64,000 nt of DNA. Source: Pantoea eucrina. Lineage in GTDB: Bacteria > Pseudomonadota > Gammaproteobacteria > Enterobacterales > Enterobacteriaceae. The position numbers and the translations under genes were made by a program. The notes under the pieces are model-generated. The model did no database searches, was not told the DNA's origin, and saw nothing but the letters and a program-made list of their open reading frames with translations. Positions 21,232 through 30,186 of the stretch are shown one piece after another. Position 1 is the stretch's first letter, and every line of letters begins with the position of its first letter. Where the stretch lies: assembly GCF_001691555.1 (NCBI RefSeq), contig NZ_MAYN01000008.1, forward strand, positions 1,666,682 to 1,730,681. Reading direction: 5' to 3'.

Positions 21232-21386
21232 ATTTCTCTCCGTCAGACAGCACTATAGTGCGGCAGTCAGGAAGAGAGAGCAGGTAGCAAGAAATGAATT
21301 TGCGTCAGCGCATCGGCACTTTTTCGGATACGTTGATATAAATTACAGCGCGCCGGGATCGCGCTCGCAACCCGCAGAGAAGCGGC

Positions 21387-21412
21387 AAAAAAAACGACAC
21401 CCGGAGGTGTCG
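21387..21412 (-). terminator. Rho-independent terminator of ihfB
   Basis: On the minus strand, stem cgacacc/ggtgtcg with a four-base loop, followed by eight T. It is 20 bases after the ihfB stop. Confidence 0.92.
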
Positions 21413-21432
21413 CTTTATGGTTCGGTAACGGC

Positions 21433-21717
21433 TTAGCCGTAGATATTTGCACGGTCACGCAGTTCTTTGCCTGGTTTGAAGTGGGGAACGTATTTACCTT
21501 CCAGTTCCACTTTGTCACCCGTTTTCGGGTTACGACCAGTGCGCGGTGCGCGGTAGTGCAAAGAAAAGCTGCCGAATCCCCGGATTTCGATGCGCTCGCC
21601 CTGTGCCAGCGTAGTGGCCATGTGCTCAAGCATCTCTTTGACCGCATCCTCAACGACTTTCGCCGGAATATGAGTATGCTGGCCAGCAAGTCTTTCAATC
21701 AGTTCTGACTTGGTCAT
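21433..21717 (-). CDS. ihfB: Integration host factor subunit beta
   Basis: With IhfA forms a sequence-specific DNA-bending heterodimer used in recombination, replication and transcription. The 94 residues equal E. coli IhfB. The N-terminus [13 protein letters not shown] and the HU/IHF signature [20 protein letters not shown], with the intercalating proline in the beta-arm, are clear. ATG 21717 follows ggaggattc. It lies 88 bases after rpsA with an intervening hairpin; in E. coli it is transcribed both from rpsA and from its own promoter. Confidence 0.98.
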   Translation of the reverse strand: MTKSELIERLAGQHTHIPAKVVEDAVKEMLEHMATTLAQGERIEIRGFGSFSLHYRAPRTGRNPKTGDKVELEGKYVPHFKPGKELRDRANIYG

Positions 21718-21767
21718 GAATCCTCCGGTTAATCCCTGTTTGGAAAAGTATGACAGCTTTTACCGAA

Positions 21768-21793
21768 ACCGGACGATAATACTATCGTCCGGT
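21768..21793 (-). terminator. Intercistronic hairpin between rpsA and ihfB
   Basis: Perfect 11-pair stem accggacgata/tatcgtccggt with four-base loop (21768-21778, 21783-21793). On the minus strand it is followed by TTCGGTAAAAG rather than a T-run. It could be a weak terminator or an mRNA-stabilising hairpin. Confidence 0.55.
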
Positions 21794-21805
21794 GCTTCGG
21801 GTCGA

Positions 21806-23479
21806 TTACTCGCCTTTAGCCGCTTTGAACGCTTCAGCCATTGCGTTAGAGAAGTTGCTTTCATCCTGTTTGGTGTTAACAGTGTTGATAGCTTCTTTCT
21901 CATCAGCCTGGTCTTTAGCACGTACAGACAGGCTCACAACGCGGTTCTTACGGTCAACGCCGGTGAATTTAGCTTCAACGTCGTCGCCTACGCTCAGAAC
22001 CTGAGTCGCGTCTTCGATGCGATCCAGTGAAGCTTCAGAAGCACGCAGGTAACCCTCTACGCCATCAGCTAATTCTACTGTAGCACCTTTCGCGTCAACT
22101 GCAGTGACTTTACCGGTCACGATAGCGCCTTTCTTGTTCAGGGTGATGTAGTTGTTGAATGGATCTTCAGCCAACTGCTTCACGCCCAGAGAGATGCGCT
22201 CGCGCTCTGCATCAACCTGCAGTACAACGGCAGCGATTTCGTCGCCTTTCTTGTACTCGCGTACGGCTTCTTCGCCGGTAGCGTTCCAGGAGATGTCAGA
22301 CAGGTGAACCAGACCGTCGATGCCACCGTCCAGGCCGATGAAGATACCGAAGTCAGTGATTGACTTGATTTTACCTTCAACGCGATCGCCTTTGTTGTGG
22401 GTCTCTGCGAACTGCTGCCATGGGTTAGATTTGCACTGCTTCAGACCCAGGGAGATACGACGACGCTCTTCGTCGATGTCCAGAACCATAACTTCAACAA
22501 CATCGCCCACGTTAACAACTTTAGATGGGTGAATGTTCTTGTTGGTCCAGTCCATTTCAGAAACGTGTACCAGACCTTCAACGCCTTCTTCGATTTCTAC
22601 GAAGCAGCCGTAATCAGTCAGGTTGGTTACACGACCGGTCAGGCGAGTGCCTTCCGGATAGCGCTTAGCGATAGCAACCCATGGATCTTCGCCCAGCTGT
22701 TTCAGGCCCAGAGATACGCGGGTACGCTCGCGGTCGAACTTCAGCACTTTAACAGTGATTTCGTCGCCCACATTGACAATTTCGCTTGGATGCTTAACGC
22801 GTTTCCATGCCATGTCAGTGATGTGCAGCAGGCCGTCAACGCCACCCAGGTCAACGAATGCGCCGTAGTCAGTGAGGTTCTTAACGATACCTTTGACTTC
22901 CATGCCTTCCTGCAGGTTTTCCAGCAGCTGATCGCGCTCAGCGCTGTTTTCAGATTCGATAACAGCACGACGTGAAACCACGACGTTGTTACGTTTCTGA
23001 TCAAGCTTGATTACTTTGAATTCAAGCTCTTTGCCTTCCAGATGCAGAGTATCGCGAACCGGACGCACGTCAACCAGTGAACCTGGCAGGAACGCACGAA
23101 TACCGTTCAGCTCAACTGTGAAGCCACCTTTAACTTTGCCGTTGATAACACCGGTAACAGTTTCAGCGTCTTCGTAAGCTTTTTCCAGCGTGATCCAAGC
23201 TTCATGACGTTTAGCTTTCTCACGGGACAGCAGGGTTTCACCGAAGCCGTCTTCTACTGCGTCCAGAGCAACGTCAACTTCGTCGCCCACCTGGATTTCC
23301 AGTTCGCCAGCTGCGTTCTTGAACTGCTCTGCAGGAATTGCAGATTCAGATTTCAGACCCGCATCAACCAGCACGACGTCTTTGTCGATAGAGACAACAA
23401 CGCCACGAACAATGGAACCCGGACGGGTTTCGATTTCTTTCAGGGACTCTTCAAAGAGTTGAGCAAAAGATTCAGTCAT
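21806..23479 (-). CDS. rpsA: 30S ribosomal protein S1
   Basis: Ribosomal protein that captures structured mRNA leaders for translation initiation. The 557-residue product has six S1 RNA-binding repeats: two N-terminal ribosome-anchoring ones ([28 protein letters not shown]) and four typical ones ([55 protein letters not shown]). I chose ATG 23479 ([12 protein letters not shown]) over an in-frame start 12 codons upstream because it matches E. coli S1. No Shine-Dalgarno precedes it (taagattatcaatATG), as in the autoregulated E. coli gene. cmk is upstream, ihfB downstream. Confidence 0.98.
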   Translation of the reverse strand: MTESFAQLFEESLKEIETRPGSIVRGVVVSIDKDVVLVDAGLKSESAIPAEQFKNAAGELEIQVGDEVDVALDAVEDGFGETLLSREKAKRHEAWITLEKAYEDAETVTGVINGKVKGGFTVELNGIRAFLPGSLVDVRPVRDTLHLEGKELEFKVIKLDQKRNNVVVSRRAVIESENSAERDQLLENLQEGMEVKGIVKNLTDYGAFVDLGGVDGLLHITDMAWKRVKHPSEIVNVGDEITVKVLKFDRERTRVSLGLKQLGEDPWVAIAKRYPEGTRLTGRVTNLTDYGCFVEIEEGVEGLVHVSEMDWTNKNIHPSKVVNVGDVVEVMVLDIDEERRRISLGLKQCKSNPWQQFAETHNKGDRVEGKIKSITDFGIFIGLDGGIDGLVHLSDISWNATGEEAVREYKKGDEIAAVVLQVDAERERISLGVKQLAEDPFNNYITLNKKGAIVTGKVTAVDAKGATVELADGVEGYLRASEASLDRIEDATQVLSVGDDVEAKFTGVDRKNRVVSLSVRAKDQADEKEAINTVNTKQDESNFSNAMAEAFKAAKGE

Positions 23480-23600
23480 ATTGATAATCTTAGGATTCTT
23501 CAATTTAACGTCCACCTGACGTCACTGTCGGATGGGGTTGTTTCACATGCCCGGCACCGGTTCCGTGGTACAGGGTTACAGCAATTCTGTCACCGAAAGA
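23480..23600 (-). promoter_or_regulatory. rpsA leader between cmk and rpsA
   Basis: A 121-base spacer. In E. coli this segment holds rpsA promoters and a folded leader lacking a Shine-Dalgarno, the target of S1 autorepression. Here the A/U-rich sequence just before the start also lacks a recognisable GGAG. Promoter positions were not resolved by eye. Confidence 0.45.
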
Positions 23601-24281
23601 TTATACACCCAGTTTTTGCCGGGCGTAATCAAGTGCCTGCTCAATCACCTGCTCAATCGACATGCTGGTTGAATCCAGCACCAGAGCATCAGCGGCAGGC
23701 ACCAAAGGGGCGATAGCGCGATTGCGATCGCGGTCGTCGCGTTCCTTTATCTCGGATAAAAGGCGCTCAAAGTTAACATCAATGCCGCTTTTCTGCAACT
23801 GCAGCATACGTCGCTGAGCGCGTTCTTCCGGGCTGGCATCAAGGAAAATCTTCACTGGCGCATCGGGAAAAACCACCGTGCCCATATCGCGCCCGTCGGC
23901 AATCAGGCCAGGCTCTTCACGGAAAGCGCGCTGGCGACGCAGCAGCGCTTCGCGCACGCGCGGGAAGGCTGCAACACGTGAAGCGGTATTGCTTACCTCC
24001 TGCGTGCGGATCTCGCTGGTCACATCCTCACCTTCCAGCACCACCTGCATTTCGCCGTCAGCCGAAAGAAAACGAACGTCAAGATGGGCGGCCATCGGCA
24101 CCAGCGCCTCTTCCGATTCAATATCCACCTGGTGATGCAGCGCGGCGAGCGCCAGCACGCGGTAGATCGCGCCAGAGTCGAGCAGATGCCACCGCAATGA
24201 CTCTGCCATCGCTTTGCATAACGTCCCTTTCCCTGCGCCGCTTGGGCCATCGATAGTAATTACCGGGGCGATTACCGTCAT
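23601..24281 (-). CDS. cmk: Cytidylate kinase
   Basis: Phosphorylates CMP and dCMP to the diphosphates for pyrimidine salvage and nucleotide balance. The 226-residue P-loop kinase shows [19 protein letters not shown] at residues 8-26, the [15 protein letters not shown] substrate segment, [15 protein letters not shown], and the lid [13 protein letters not shown]. Length is one less than E. coli. It is directly upstream of rpsA on the same strand, as in most Enterobacterales. ycaL, which lies between aroA and cmk in K-12, is absent. Confidence 0.97.
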   Translation of the reverse strand: MTVIAPVITIDGPSGAGKGTLCKAMAESLRWHLLDSGAIYRVLALAALHHQVDIESEEALVPMAAHLDVRFLSADGEMQVVLEGEDVTSEIRTQEVSNTASRVAAFPRVREALLRRQRAFREEPGLIADGRDMGTVVFPDAPVKIFLDASPEERAQRRMLQLQKSGIDVNFERLLSEIKERDDRDRNRAIAPLVPAADALVLDSTSMSIEQVIEQALDYARQKLGV

Positions 24282-24448
24282 TGTTCTCTCCTGTTACAGC
24301 CTGCTTATTAACAGTCCAGGGACTGTCTGAATTGCGCAGTAGTATACGCTGCCTGCAGCCGGTTAGTTACCCCTGCACATCGACAGCGGTGACAGTTTGC
24401 GCTTTTTCAGATGATTTTCTGTGCAGAAAGACCAGTGGAGTGCAAAGC

Positions 24449-24472
24449 GATCCGGCGCACATACGCCGGATC
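24449..24472 (-). terminator. Hairpin downstream of aroA
   Basis: Perfect stem gatccggcg/cgccggatc with loop of six bases, six bases after the aroA stop. On the minus strand it is followed by GCTTTGCACT, so only a short T-run supports intrinsic termination. Confidence 0.6.
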
Positions 24473-24478
24473 GGGCTA

Positions 24479-25765
24479 TCAGGAAGCGTGGCTGACTTTT
24501 GCCAGCTGCCGGAAATAGTCCGGGAAGGTTTTGGCTGTACAGCCTGGATCGAGGATCGTTACCGGCGTATCGGAAAGTGCAACCAGAGAAAAGCACATCG
24601 CCATACGGTGATCGTTATAGGTGCCGATATCTGCGTGCTGCAGCTGCGCAGGTGGCGTAATCCGGATAAAATCGTGGCCCTCTTCGACTTCTGCGCCCAC
24701 TTTACGTAGTTCAGTTGCCATGGCCGCCAGACGATCGGTTTCTTTCACGCGCCAGTTGTAAATATTACGCATCAGCGTAGTGCCCTGTGCAAACAGCGCC
24801 GTCGTTGCGATAGTCATCGCTGCGTCCGGGATATGGTTCATGTCCATGTCGATGGCGTTCAGTTCACCGCGTGTACAGGCGATGTAGTTATCCCCCCACT
24901 CGATCACCGCGCCCATTTTTTCCAGTACGTCAGCAAAGCGGATATCGCCCTGCACGCTATTACGGCCAATGCCGGTAACCCGTACGGTGCCGCCGCGAAT
25001 GGCCGCTGCAGCGAGGAAATAGGAAGCTGAAGAGGCGTCCCCTTCCACCAGGTATTCGCCCGGTGACTGATACTGCTGCTGACCTTTAACAATAAACCGC
25101 TGATAATGCTGGTTTTCAACTTCTACGCCAAAGCAGCGCATCAGATGCAGCGTGATATCAATATAAGGTTTAGAAACCAGATCGCCTGCGATCGTGATAC
25201 AGGTATCCTGCTGCGCCAGCGGCGCAGTCATCAGCAGCGCAGTCAGAAACTGGCTGGATACGCTGCCATCAACGCTGACGTCACCGCCGGTGAAACCACC
25301 GTTCAGGCGCAGCGGCGGATAATCACGCTGTTCCAGATAATCAATACTGGCCCCACCCTGACGCAGCGCATCGACCAGGTGACCGATAGGACGCTCTTTC
25401 ATGCGCGGCTCACCGGTTAACACCACGGCGTGGTCGCCCAGGCAGAGTGCAGCAGCCAGCGGGCGCATTGCGGTGCCCGCATTACCAAGAAACAGCTCCA
25501 GCGGCTGCTCCGCATGAAGGGCGCCACCGTTGCCTGTAACTTCGCATACGGTGCGGTCAGCGGAAAGCGTGTAGCTGACGCCCAGCGCCTGCAGCGCAGT
25601 GAGCATATGTTTTACATCATCGCTGTCAAGCAGGTTAGTCAGGCGCGTCGTGCCGTTAGCCAGCGCGGCCAGCAGCAGTGCACGGTTTGAAACGCTTTTT
25701 GAACCCGGCAGGTTGACCGTGCCGTCGATGCGGGCAATCGGTTGAAGAGTCAGGGAGTCCTGCAT
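24479..25765 (-). CDS. aroA: 3-phosphoshikimate 1-carboxyvinyltransferase (EPSP synthase)
   Basis: Sixth step of the shikimate pathway, transferring enolpyruvyl from PEP to shikimate 3-phosphate; the target of glyphosate. The 428-residue product has the family signatures [17 protein letters not shown] near residue 20, [17 protein letters not shown] near residue 90 (the glycine and proline positions where resistance changes occur are the usual sensitive-type residues) and [20 protein letters not shown] near 340. I chose ATG 25765 with GGAG about ten bases upstream; an in-frame TTG six codons earlier is less likely. It is the second gene after serC, a mixed-pathway operon known in E. coli. Confidence 0.97.
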   Translation of the reverse strand: MQDSLTLQPIARIDGTVNLPGSKSVSNRALLLAALANGTTRLTNLLDSDDVKHMLTALQALGVSYTLSADRTVCEVTGNGGALHAEQPLELFLGNAGTAMRPLAAALCLGDHAVVLTGEPRMKERPIGHLVDALRQGGASIDYLEQRDYPPLRLNGGFTGGDVSVDGSVSSQFLTALLMTAPLAQQDTCITIAGDLVSKPYIDITLHLMRCFGVEVENQHYQRFIVKGQQQYQSPGEYLVEGDASSASYFLAAAAIRGGTVRVTGIGRNSVQGDIRFADVLEKMGAVIEWGDNYIACTRGELNAIDMDMNHIPDAAMTIATTALFAQGTTLMRNIYNWRVKETDRLAAMATELRKVGAEVEEGHDFIRITPPAQLQHADIGTYNDHRMAMCFSLVALSDTPVTILDPGCTAKTFPDYFRQLAKVSHAS

Positions 25766-25779
25766 GTGAAACGAAATCT

Positions 25780-25812
25780 CCAAAAATACGAAACCCCGTC
25801 TGTTGACGGGGT
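25780..25812 (-). terminator. Attenuator-like hairpin between serC and aroA
   Basis: Perfect eight-pair stem accccgtc/gacggggt with a four-base loop (25793-25812). On the minus strand it is followed by TTCGTATTTTTGG, then the aroA ribosome-binding site. It probably lowers aroA expression relative to serC. Confidence 0.65.
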
Positions 25813-25844
25813 CTGATACCAGACAAGCTGGCGTGAAACACAGA

Positions 25845-26930
25845 TCAGCCGTGACGACGCTCGAACTCTGTCATAAATTCGGTCAGCGCTTTAACGCCTT
25901 CCAGCGGCATGGCGTTGTAGATAGATGCACGCATACCGCCCACAACACGGTGGCCCTTCAGCGCATGCAAACCTGCCTTCAGCGACTCTTCCAGGAATAA
26001 CTTATCCAGTGAGTCATCTGCCAGCTGGAACGGAACATTCATACGTGAGCGGTTTGCGCTGGCAACCTCATTACGATAAAAACTGCTGTTATCAATGGTG
26101 CCATAGAGCAGTTCAGCTTTTGCCTGATTCAGCTTATCCATCTCACTGATGCCGCCTTTCTCTTTCAGCCATTTGAAGACCAGACCAGAAAGATACCAGG
26201 CGAAAGTAGGCGGCGTATTAAACATTGAGTCGTTTTCTGCCAGCACGCTGTAGTCAAGAATAGAAGGTACGTAGCGCTGGGCTTTGCCCAGCAGATCCTC
26301 ACGTACTACAACCAGCGTCAGCCCCGCCGGGCCAATATTTTTCTGCGCACCGGCATAAATCAGACCATAGCGGCTGACATCGATAGGCCGGGAGAGAATA
26401 GTAGAAGATAGATCGGCCACCACGGTTTTATTGCCGAAATCGGGCTCTTCATCAATCGCCAGACCATCAATGGTTTCATTAGGGCAGAAATGCACATAAG
26501 CGGCATTGTCGCTTAGCTGCCAGTCGCGCATAGGCAGTAGCGCGCGCTTGCCGTCCAGCGTGGTTTTGATATCAATCGCGTTTGGCGTGCAATATTTTTC
26601 TGCTTCTTTAATTGCGCTGTGTGCCCAGTAACCGCCATCGATGTAATCAGCCGTGGTCGCCTCACCCAGCAGATTCCCCGGGATCGCCGCAAACTGCGCA
26701 CGGGCACCACCATGACAGAATAAAACTTTGTAATTGGCCGGGATTTTAAGCAGATCGCGAAAATCCTGTTCCGCCGCTTCTGCCACGGCCATAAACTCTT
26801 TACTGCGGTGGCTAATCTCCATCACTGACGTGCCTAAACCATGCCAGTTGGTCAGCTCCTGCTCTGCGCGACGAAGTACTTCCACCGGCAGCATTGCCGG
26901 GCCGGAGCTAAAATTGTAAACCTGCGTCAT
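25845..26930 (-). CDS. serC: Phosphoserine aminotransferase
   Basis: PLP enzyme making 3-phosphoserine from 3-phosphohydroxypyruvate in serine synthesis, and also acting in pyridoxine synthesis. The 361-residue product starts [15 protein letters not shown]; the PLP lysine is about K197 in [12 protein letters not shown]. The CHGGARAQF segment binds the cofactor phosphate. It is the first gene of the serC-aroA unit. Upstream lies a 312-base gap divergent from ycaO; K-12 ycaP, normally between them, is absent. Confidence 0.97.
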   Translation of the reverse strand: MTQVYNFSSGPAMLPVEVLRRAEQELTNWHGLGTSVMEISHRSKEFMAVAEAAEQDFRDLLKIPANYKVLFCHGGARAQFAAIPGNLLGEATTADYIDGGYWAHSAIKEAEKYCTPNAIDIKTTLDGKRALLPMRDWQLSDNAAYVHFCPNETIDGLAIDEEPDFGNKTVVADLSSTILSRPIDVSRYGLIYAGAQKNIGPAGLTLVVVREDLLGKAQRYVPSILDYSVLAENDSMFNTPPTFAWYLSGLVFKWLKEKGGISEMDKLNQAKAELLYGTIDNSSFYRNEVASANRSRMNVPFQLADDSLDKLFLEESLKAGLHALKGHRVVGGMRASIYNAMPLEGVKALTEFMTEFERRHG

Positions 26931-27242
26931 GTCCCCTCACCACTCTCTGCTTGAACGGTTATGAATCTCTCTCCGGTTTTATCATTGCCTCCGGGCGGCT
27001 GCAATCATTTATCCGGCCGCGATCACATTTCTGAGGCACACCTGGCCGCAGCTTATATTACAAATGTAACGCACTGCGGGATATTGTGAGGCGGGCTGCA
27101 CCAGGCCTGCCCGACCGTGGCCGGCTGTTGGCTCTGTCGGCGTTACGCCGGGAGAAAATGCCGGGGATGATAGCGCCACTGCGGTAAAACCCGTATTATT
27201 GCGCGCTTTACGCCCACCTTATCGACTTGAGAGAGCGCCACT
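26931..27242. promoter_or_regulatory. Divergent serC-ycaO intergenic region
   Basis: A 312-base gap with no open reading frame I can support. It must hold the promoters of both genes. The minus-strand sequence near 27010 (aaatgtgatcgcggccgg) contains one good half of a CRP site but a poor second half. In E. coli serC responds to Lrp and CRP; no Lrp site could be assigned by eye. The ycaO start is preceded by gagagcgccact. Confidence 0.4.
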
Positions 27243-29006
27243 ATGACGCAAACGTTTATTCCAGGAAAAGATGCCGCGCTGGAAGACTCCATCGCCCGCT
27301 TCCAGCAAAAACTGCAGGATCTGGGTTTTAATATTGAAGAGGCTTCATGGCTGAATCCGGTTCCGCACGTCTGGTCCGTACATATTCGCGATCGCGATTG
27401 CCCGCTCTGCTTTACCAACGGCAAGGGTGCCAGTAAAAAAGCGGCACTGGCCTCAGCGCTGGGTGAATATTTTGAACGCCTCTCAACCAACTACTTTTTT
27501 GCGGATTTCTGGCTGGGTAAAACCATCGCGAACGGCGATTTTGTTCACTATCCGAATGAGAAGTGGTTTGCACTGCCGGATGACGAAAGCCTGCCTGAAG
27601 GCATTCTTGATGCACGCCTGCGTCAGTTTTACGATCCGGACGCCAGCCTGAGCGCGGCGGATTTAATCGATCTGCAGTCCGGCAATACCGCGCGCGGCAT
27701 TTGTGGCCTGCCGTTCACGCGTCAGTCCGATCAGCAGACTGTGTATATCCCGATGAATATTATCGGCAACCTTTATGTCTCCAACGGCATGTCCGCAGGC
27801 AATACCGCGAATGAAGCACGCGTACAGGGGCTGTCTGAGGTTTTTGAGCGTCATATTAAAAACCGTATTATCGCTGAATCCATCAGCCTGCCTGAAATTC
27901 CGGCTGAGGTGATGCAGCGTTATCCCGATGTAATTGAAGCTATCGGGCGACTGGAAGCGGAAGGCTTTCCTATCTTCGCTTACGACGCCTCCCTGGGCGG
28001 CAACTATCCGGTTATCTGCGTAGTGCTGTTCAACCCGGCCAATGGTACCTGCTTTGCCTCATTTGGTGCCCATCCTGACTTTGGCGTGGCGCTGGAACGT
28101 ACCGTTACTGAACTTCTGCAGGGCCGGGGTCTTAAAGATCTGGATGTCTTTACGCCGCCGACCTTTGACGATGAAGAAGTGGCTGAGCATGCAAACCTGG
28201 AGACACACTTTATCGATTCCAGCGGTCTGATCTCCTGGGATATGTTTAAAGATGAAGCAGACTATCCGTTTGTGGACTGGAGCTTTGCCGGCACGACCCA
28301 GGAAGAGTTCGCTACGCTGATGGCCATCTTTGCTGCAGAAGATAAAGAAGTTTATATCGCGGATTATGAACATCTGGGCGTGTATGCCTGCCGCATTATC
28401 GTACCGGGTATGTCCGACATCTATCCGGCGGAAGATCTGCTGCTGGCTAATAACAATATGGGCGCTTCACTGCGTGAAACGCTGCTGGCACTGCCGGCCA
28501 GCGAGTGGCAGCCTGAGGCCTATCTGGCGCTCATTGAACAGCTGGATGAAGAGGGCCATGATGACTTCACACGCGTGCGTGAGCTGCTGGGTCTTGCAAC
28601 CGGCAAAGATAATGGCTGGTATACACTGCGTATCGGCGAGCTGAAAGCGATGCTGGCGCTGGCGGGAGGCGATCTCGATCAGGCGCTGATCTGGACGGAG
28701 TGGACCATGGAGTTCAACCAGTCAATTTTCAGCGCAGAGCGTGCTAATTATTATCGCTGTCTGCAGACGCTGCTGCTGCTGGCTATGGAAGATGAGCGCG
28801 AACCGGTGCAGTATCATCGTGCGTTTGTCCGGATGTATGGTCAGGCGGCGGTTGACGCCGCGTCTGCTGCCCTTAGCGGTGAAGCGCCATTTTATGGTCT
28901 GCAGGCCATCGATGAAGATCTGCATGCGCTACCTGCTCATCAGGCGCTGCTGGCGGCGTATGAAAAACTGCAGGCGGCAAAACGCCGCTACTGGTCCGCG
29001 GTGTAA
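27243..29006 (+). CDS. ycaO: YcaO, ATP-dependent protein of the YcaO superfamily
   Basis: In E. coli YcaO contributes to beta-methylthiolation of ribosomal protein S12 together with RimO; the superfamily includes azoline and thioamide-forming cyclodehydratases that activate backbone amides with ATP. The 587 residues match the E. coli 586. Visible features are NGKGASKKAALASALGEYFER (an ATP-site helix, residues 60-80), EARVQGLSEVFERH near residue 195 and VALERTVTELLQGRG near residue 285; the last 150 residues are helical, TPR-like, and lack the proline-rich tail of cyclodehydratases. No precursor peptide gene or partner E1-like protein is nearby, so a peptide-modifying cluster is unlikely. It lies upstream of focA but is separated by a terminator. 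Confidence 0.94.
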   Translation: MTQTFIPGKDAALEDSIARFQQKLQDLGFNIEEASWLNPVPHVWSVHIRDRDCPLCFTNGKGASKKAALASALGEYFERLSTNYFFADFWLGKTIANGDFVHYPNEKWFALPDDESLPEGILDARLRQFYDPDASLSAADLIDLQSGNTARGICGLPFTRQSDQQTVYIPMNIIGNLYVSNGMSAGNTANEARVQGLSEVFERHIKNRIIAESISLPEIPAEVMQRYPDVIEAIGRLEAEGFPIFAYDASLGGNYPVICVVLFNPANGTCFASFGAHPDFGVALERTVTELLQGRGLKDLDVFTPPTFDDEEVAEHANLETHFIDSSGLISWDMFKDEADYPFVDWSFAGTTQEEFATLMAIFAAEDKEVYIADYEHLGVYACRIIVPGMSDIYPAEDLLLANNNMGASLRETLLALPASEWQPEAYLALIEQLDEEGHDDFTRVRELLGLATGKDNGWYTLRIGELKAMLALAGGDLDQALIWTEWTMEFNQSIFSAERANYYRCLQTLLLLAMEDEREPVQYHRAFVRMYGQAAVDAASAALSGEAPFYGLQAIDEDLHALPAHQALLAAYEKLQAAKRRYWSAV

Positions 29007-29039
29007 GCACTGCGTGGGAATTGTTTACTGACGTCAGTG

Positions 29040-29076
29040 AAACAGGTATGGCCAGACGGCTGTACCTGTTTTTTTT
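29040..29076 (+). terminator. Rho-independent terminator of ycaO
   Basis: Stem aaacaggta/tacctgttt (29040-29048, 29063-29071), with a further partial inner stem, followed by a T-run to 29076. Confidence 0.88.
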
Positions 29077-29192
29077 ACCGCGCTACACCTGCCATTAAAA
29101 TAAATCTGCATATTTTAAAATTATTTTATTTATTTAAATTCAATAGCTTGAATGAATTTAATGCTATTCCCTCTTCCTTCTCCTGACTAAAG

Positions 29193-29206
29193 ATGATCCA
29201 TATCAA
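29193..29206 (+). promoter_or_regulatory. Candidate FNR box upstream of focA
   Basis: Sequence atgat-ccat-atcaa matches the FNR consensus TTGAT-N4-ATCAA at nine of ten positions. It lies 59 bases before the focA start. In E. coli the focA-pfl operon is induced anaerobically by FNR and ArcA, so the site fits its gene. The promoter hexamers were not resolved. Confidence 0.7.
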
Positions 29207-29264
29207 GTCCGCTGCTTACCGGCTTTGTTAGCATCTCCTCAGACCTGTTACGGAGAGCGTAAGC

Positions 29265-30125
29265 GTGAAAGCTGACAATCCCTTTAATGCTTTATTGCCT
29301 GCGGCAATGGCTAAAGTTGCTGAAGAGGCGGGCGTCTATAAAGCAACTAAACATCCCCTTACGACCTTTTTCCTTGCCATTACCGCCGGCGTCTTTATCT
29401 CGATCGCCTTTGTGTTCTATATCACCGCGACCACTGGCAGCACACTGCTGCCGTGGGGCGTGGCCAGACTCATAGGGGGCATCTGCTTTTCGCTGGGTCT
29501 GATGCTGGTGGTGGTATGCGGTGCCGATCTCTTTACCTCAACTGTTCTTATTGTCGTGGCCAAAGCCAGCGGGCGTATCAGCTGGCTGCAGCTGGCCCGC
29601 CACTGGCTGAATGTCTACGTCGGCAACCTGTGCGGCGCGCTCTTTTTCGTCATGCTGATCTGGCTGGCCGGTGAGCATATGGTGGCTGGGGGTGCGTGGG
29701 GACTTAATCTGCTGCAAACCGCCGATCACAAGATGCATCACAGCTTTGCAGAGGCCGTAGCACTGGGCACGCTGGCTAATCTGCTGGTCTGTCTGGCCGT
29801 CTGGATGAGCTATTCCGGACGCAGCCTGACTGACAAGATGATTGCCATGATTCTGCCGGTGGCGATGTTTGTTGCCAGCGGCTTTGAACACAGCATCGCC
29901 AATATGTTTCTGATCCCGATGGCCATCCTGATCCGCGATTTTGCCGCACCGGAGTTCTGGCAGCTGACCGGTACCACTGCCGCTCAATTTCCGGCACTCA
30001 ATTTCAGCGATTTCATTTTCAACAATCTTATCCCGGTCACGCTCGGCAATATTATCGGCGGCGGTGTACTGGTTGGATTGACTTACTGGGTTATCTATCT
30101 GCGCGGTTCTGCGCCGGCAGCGTAA
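29265..30125 (+). CDS. focA: Formate channel FocA
   Basis: Pentameric inner-membrane channel that exports formate made by pyruvate formate-lyase and can import it at low pH. The 286-residue FNT-family protein has six membrane helices; signatures are [20 protein letters not shown] near residue 90, [17 protein letters not shown] near residue 170 and the conserved histidine in [15 protein letters not shown] near 209. Translation starts at GTG 29265 after cggagagcgtaagc; E. coli focA also uses GTG. It is 61 bases upstream of pflB in the same transcription unit. Confidence 0.97.
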   Translation: MKADNPFNALLPAAMAKVAEEAGVYKATKHPLTTFFLAITAGVFISIAFVFYITATTGSTLLPWGVARLIGGICFSLGLMLVVVCGADLFTSTVLIVVAKASGRISWLQLARHWLNVYVGNLCGALFFVMLIWLAGEHMVAGGAWGLNLLQTADHKMHHSFAEAVALGTLANLLVCLAVWMSYSGRSLTDKMIAMILPVAMFVASGFEHSIANMFLIPMAILIRDFAAPEFWQLTGTTAAQFPALNFSDFIFNNLIPVTLGNIIGGGVLVGLTYWVIYLRGSAPAA

Positions 30126-30186
30126 TTGTGTCCGGGGGCAGCAATGCGTCCGGCAAGAGAGTCTCCTTAAACAAGGCAGGTATATC

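Noticed and set aside
26990-27017. CRP site before serC
   Set aside because: Only one half (aaatgtgatc) matches; the other half is too poor to list as a site.
27243-29006. YcaO as part of a thiazole/oxazole peptide cluster
   Set aside because: No precursor peptide, dehydrogenase or E1-like gene adjoins it, and the C-terminus lacks the PxPxP-type end; it matches the housekeeping E. coli protein.
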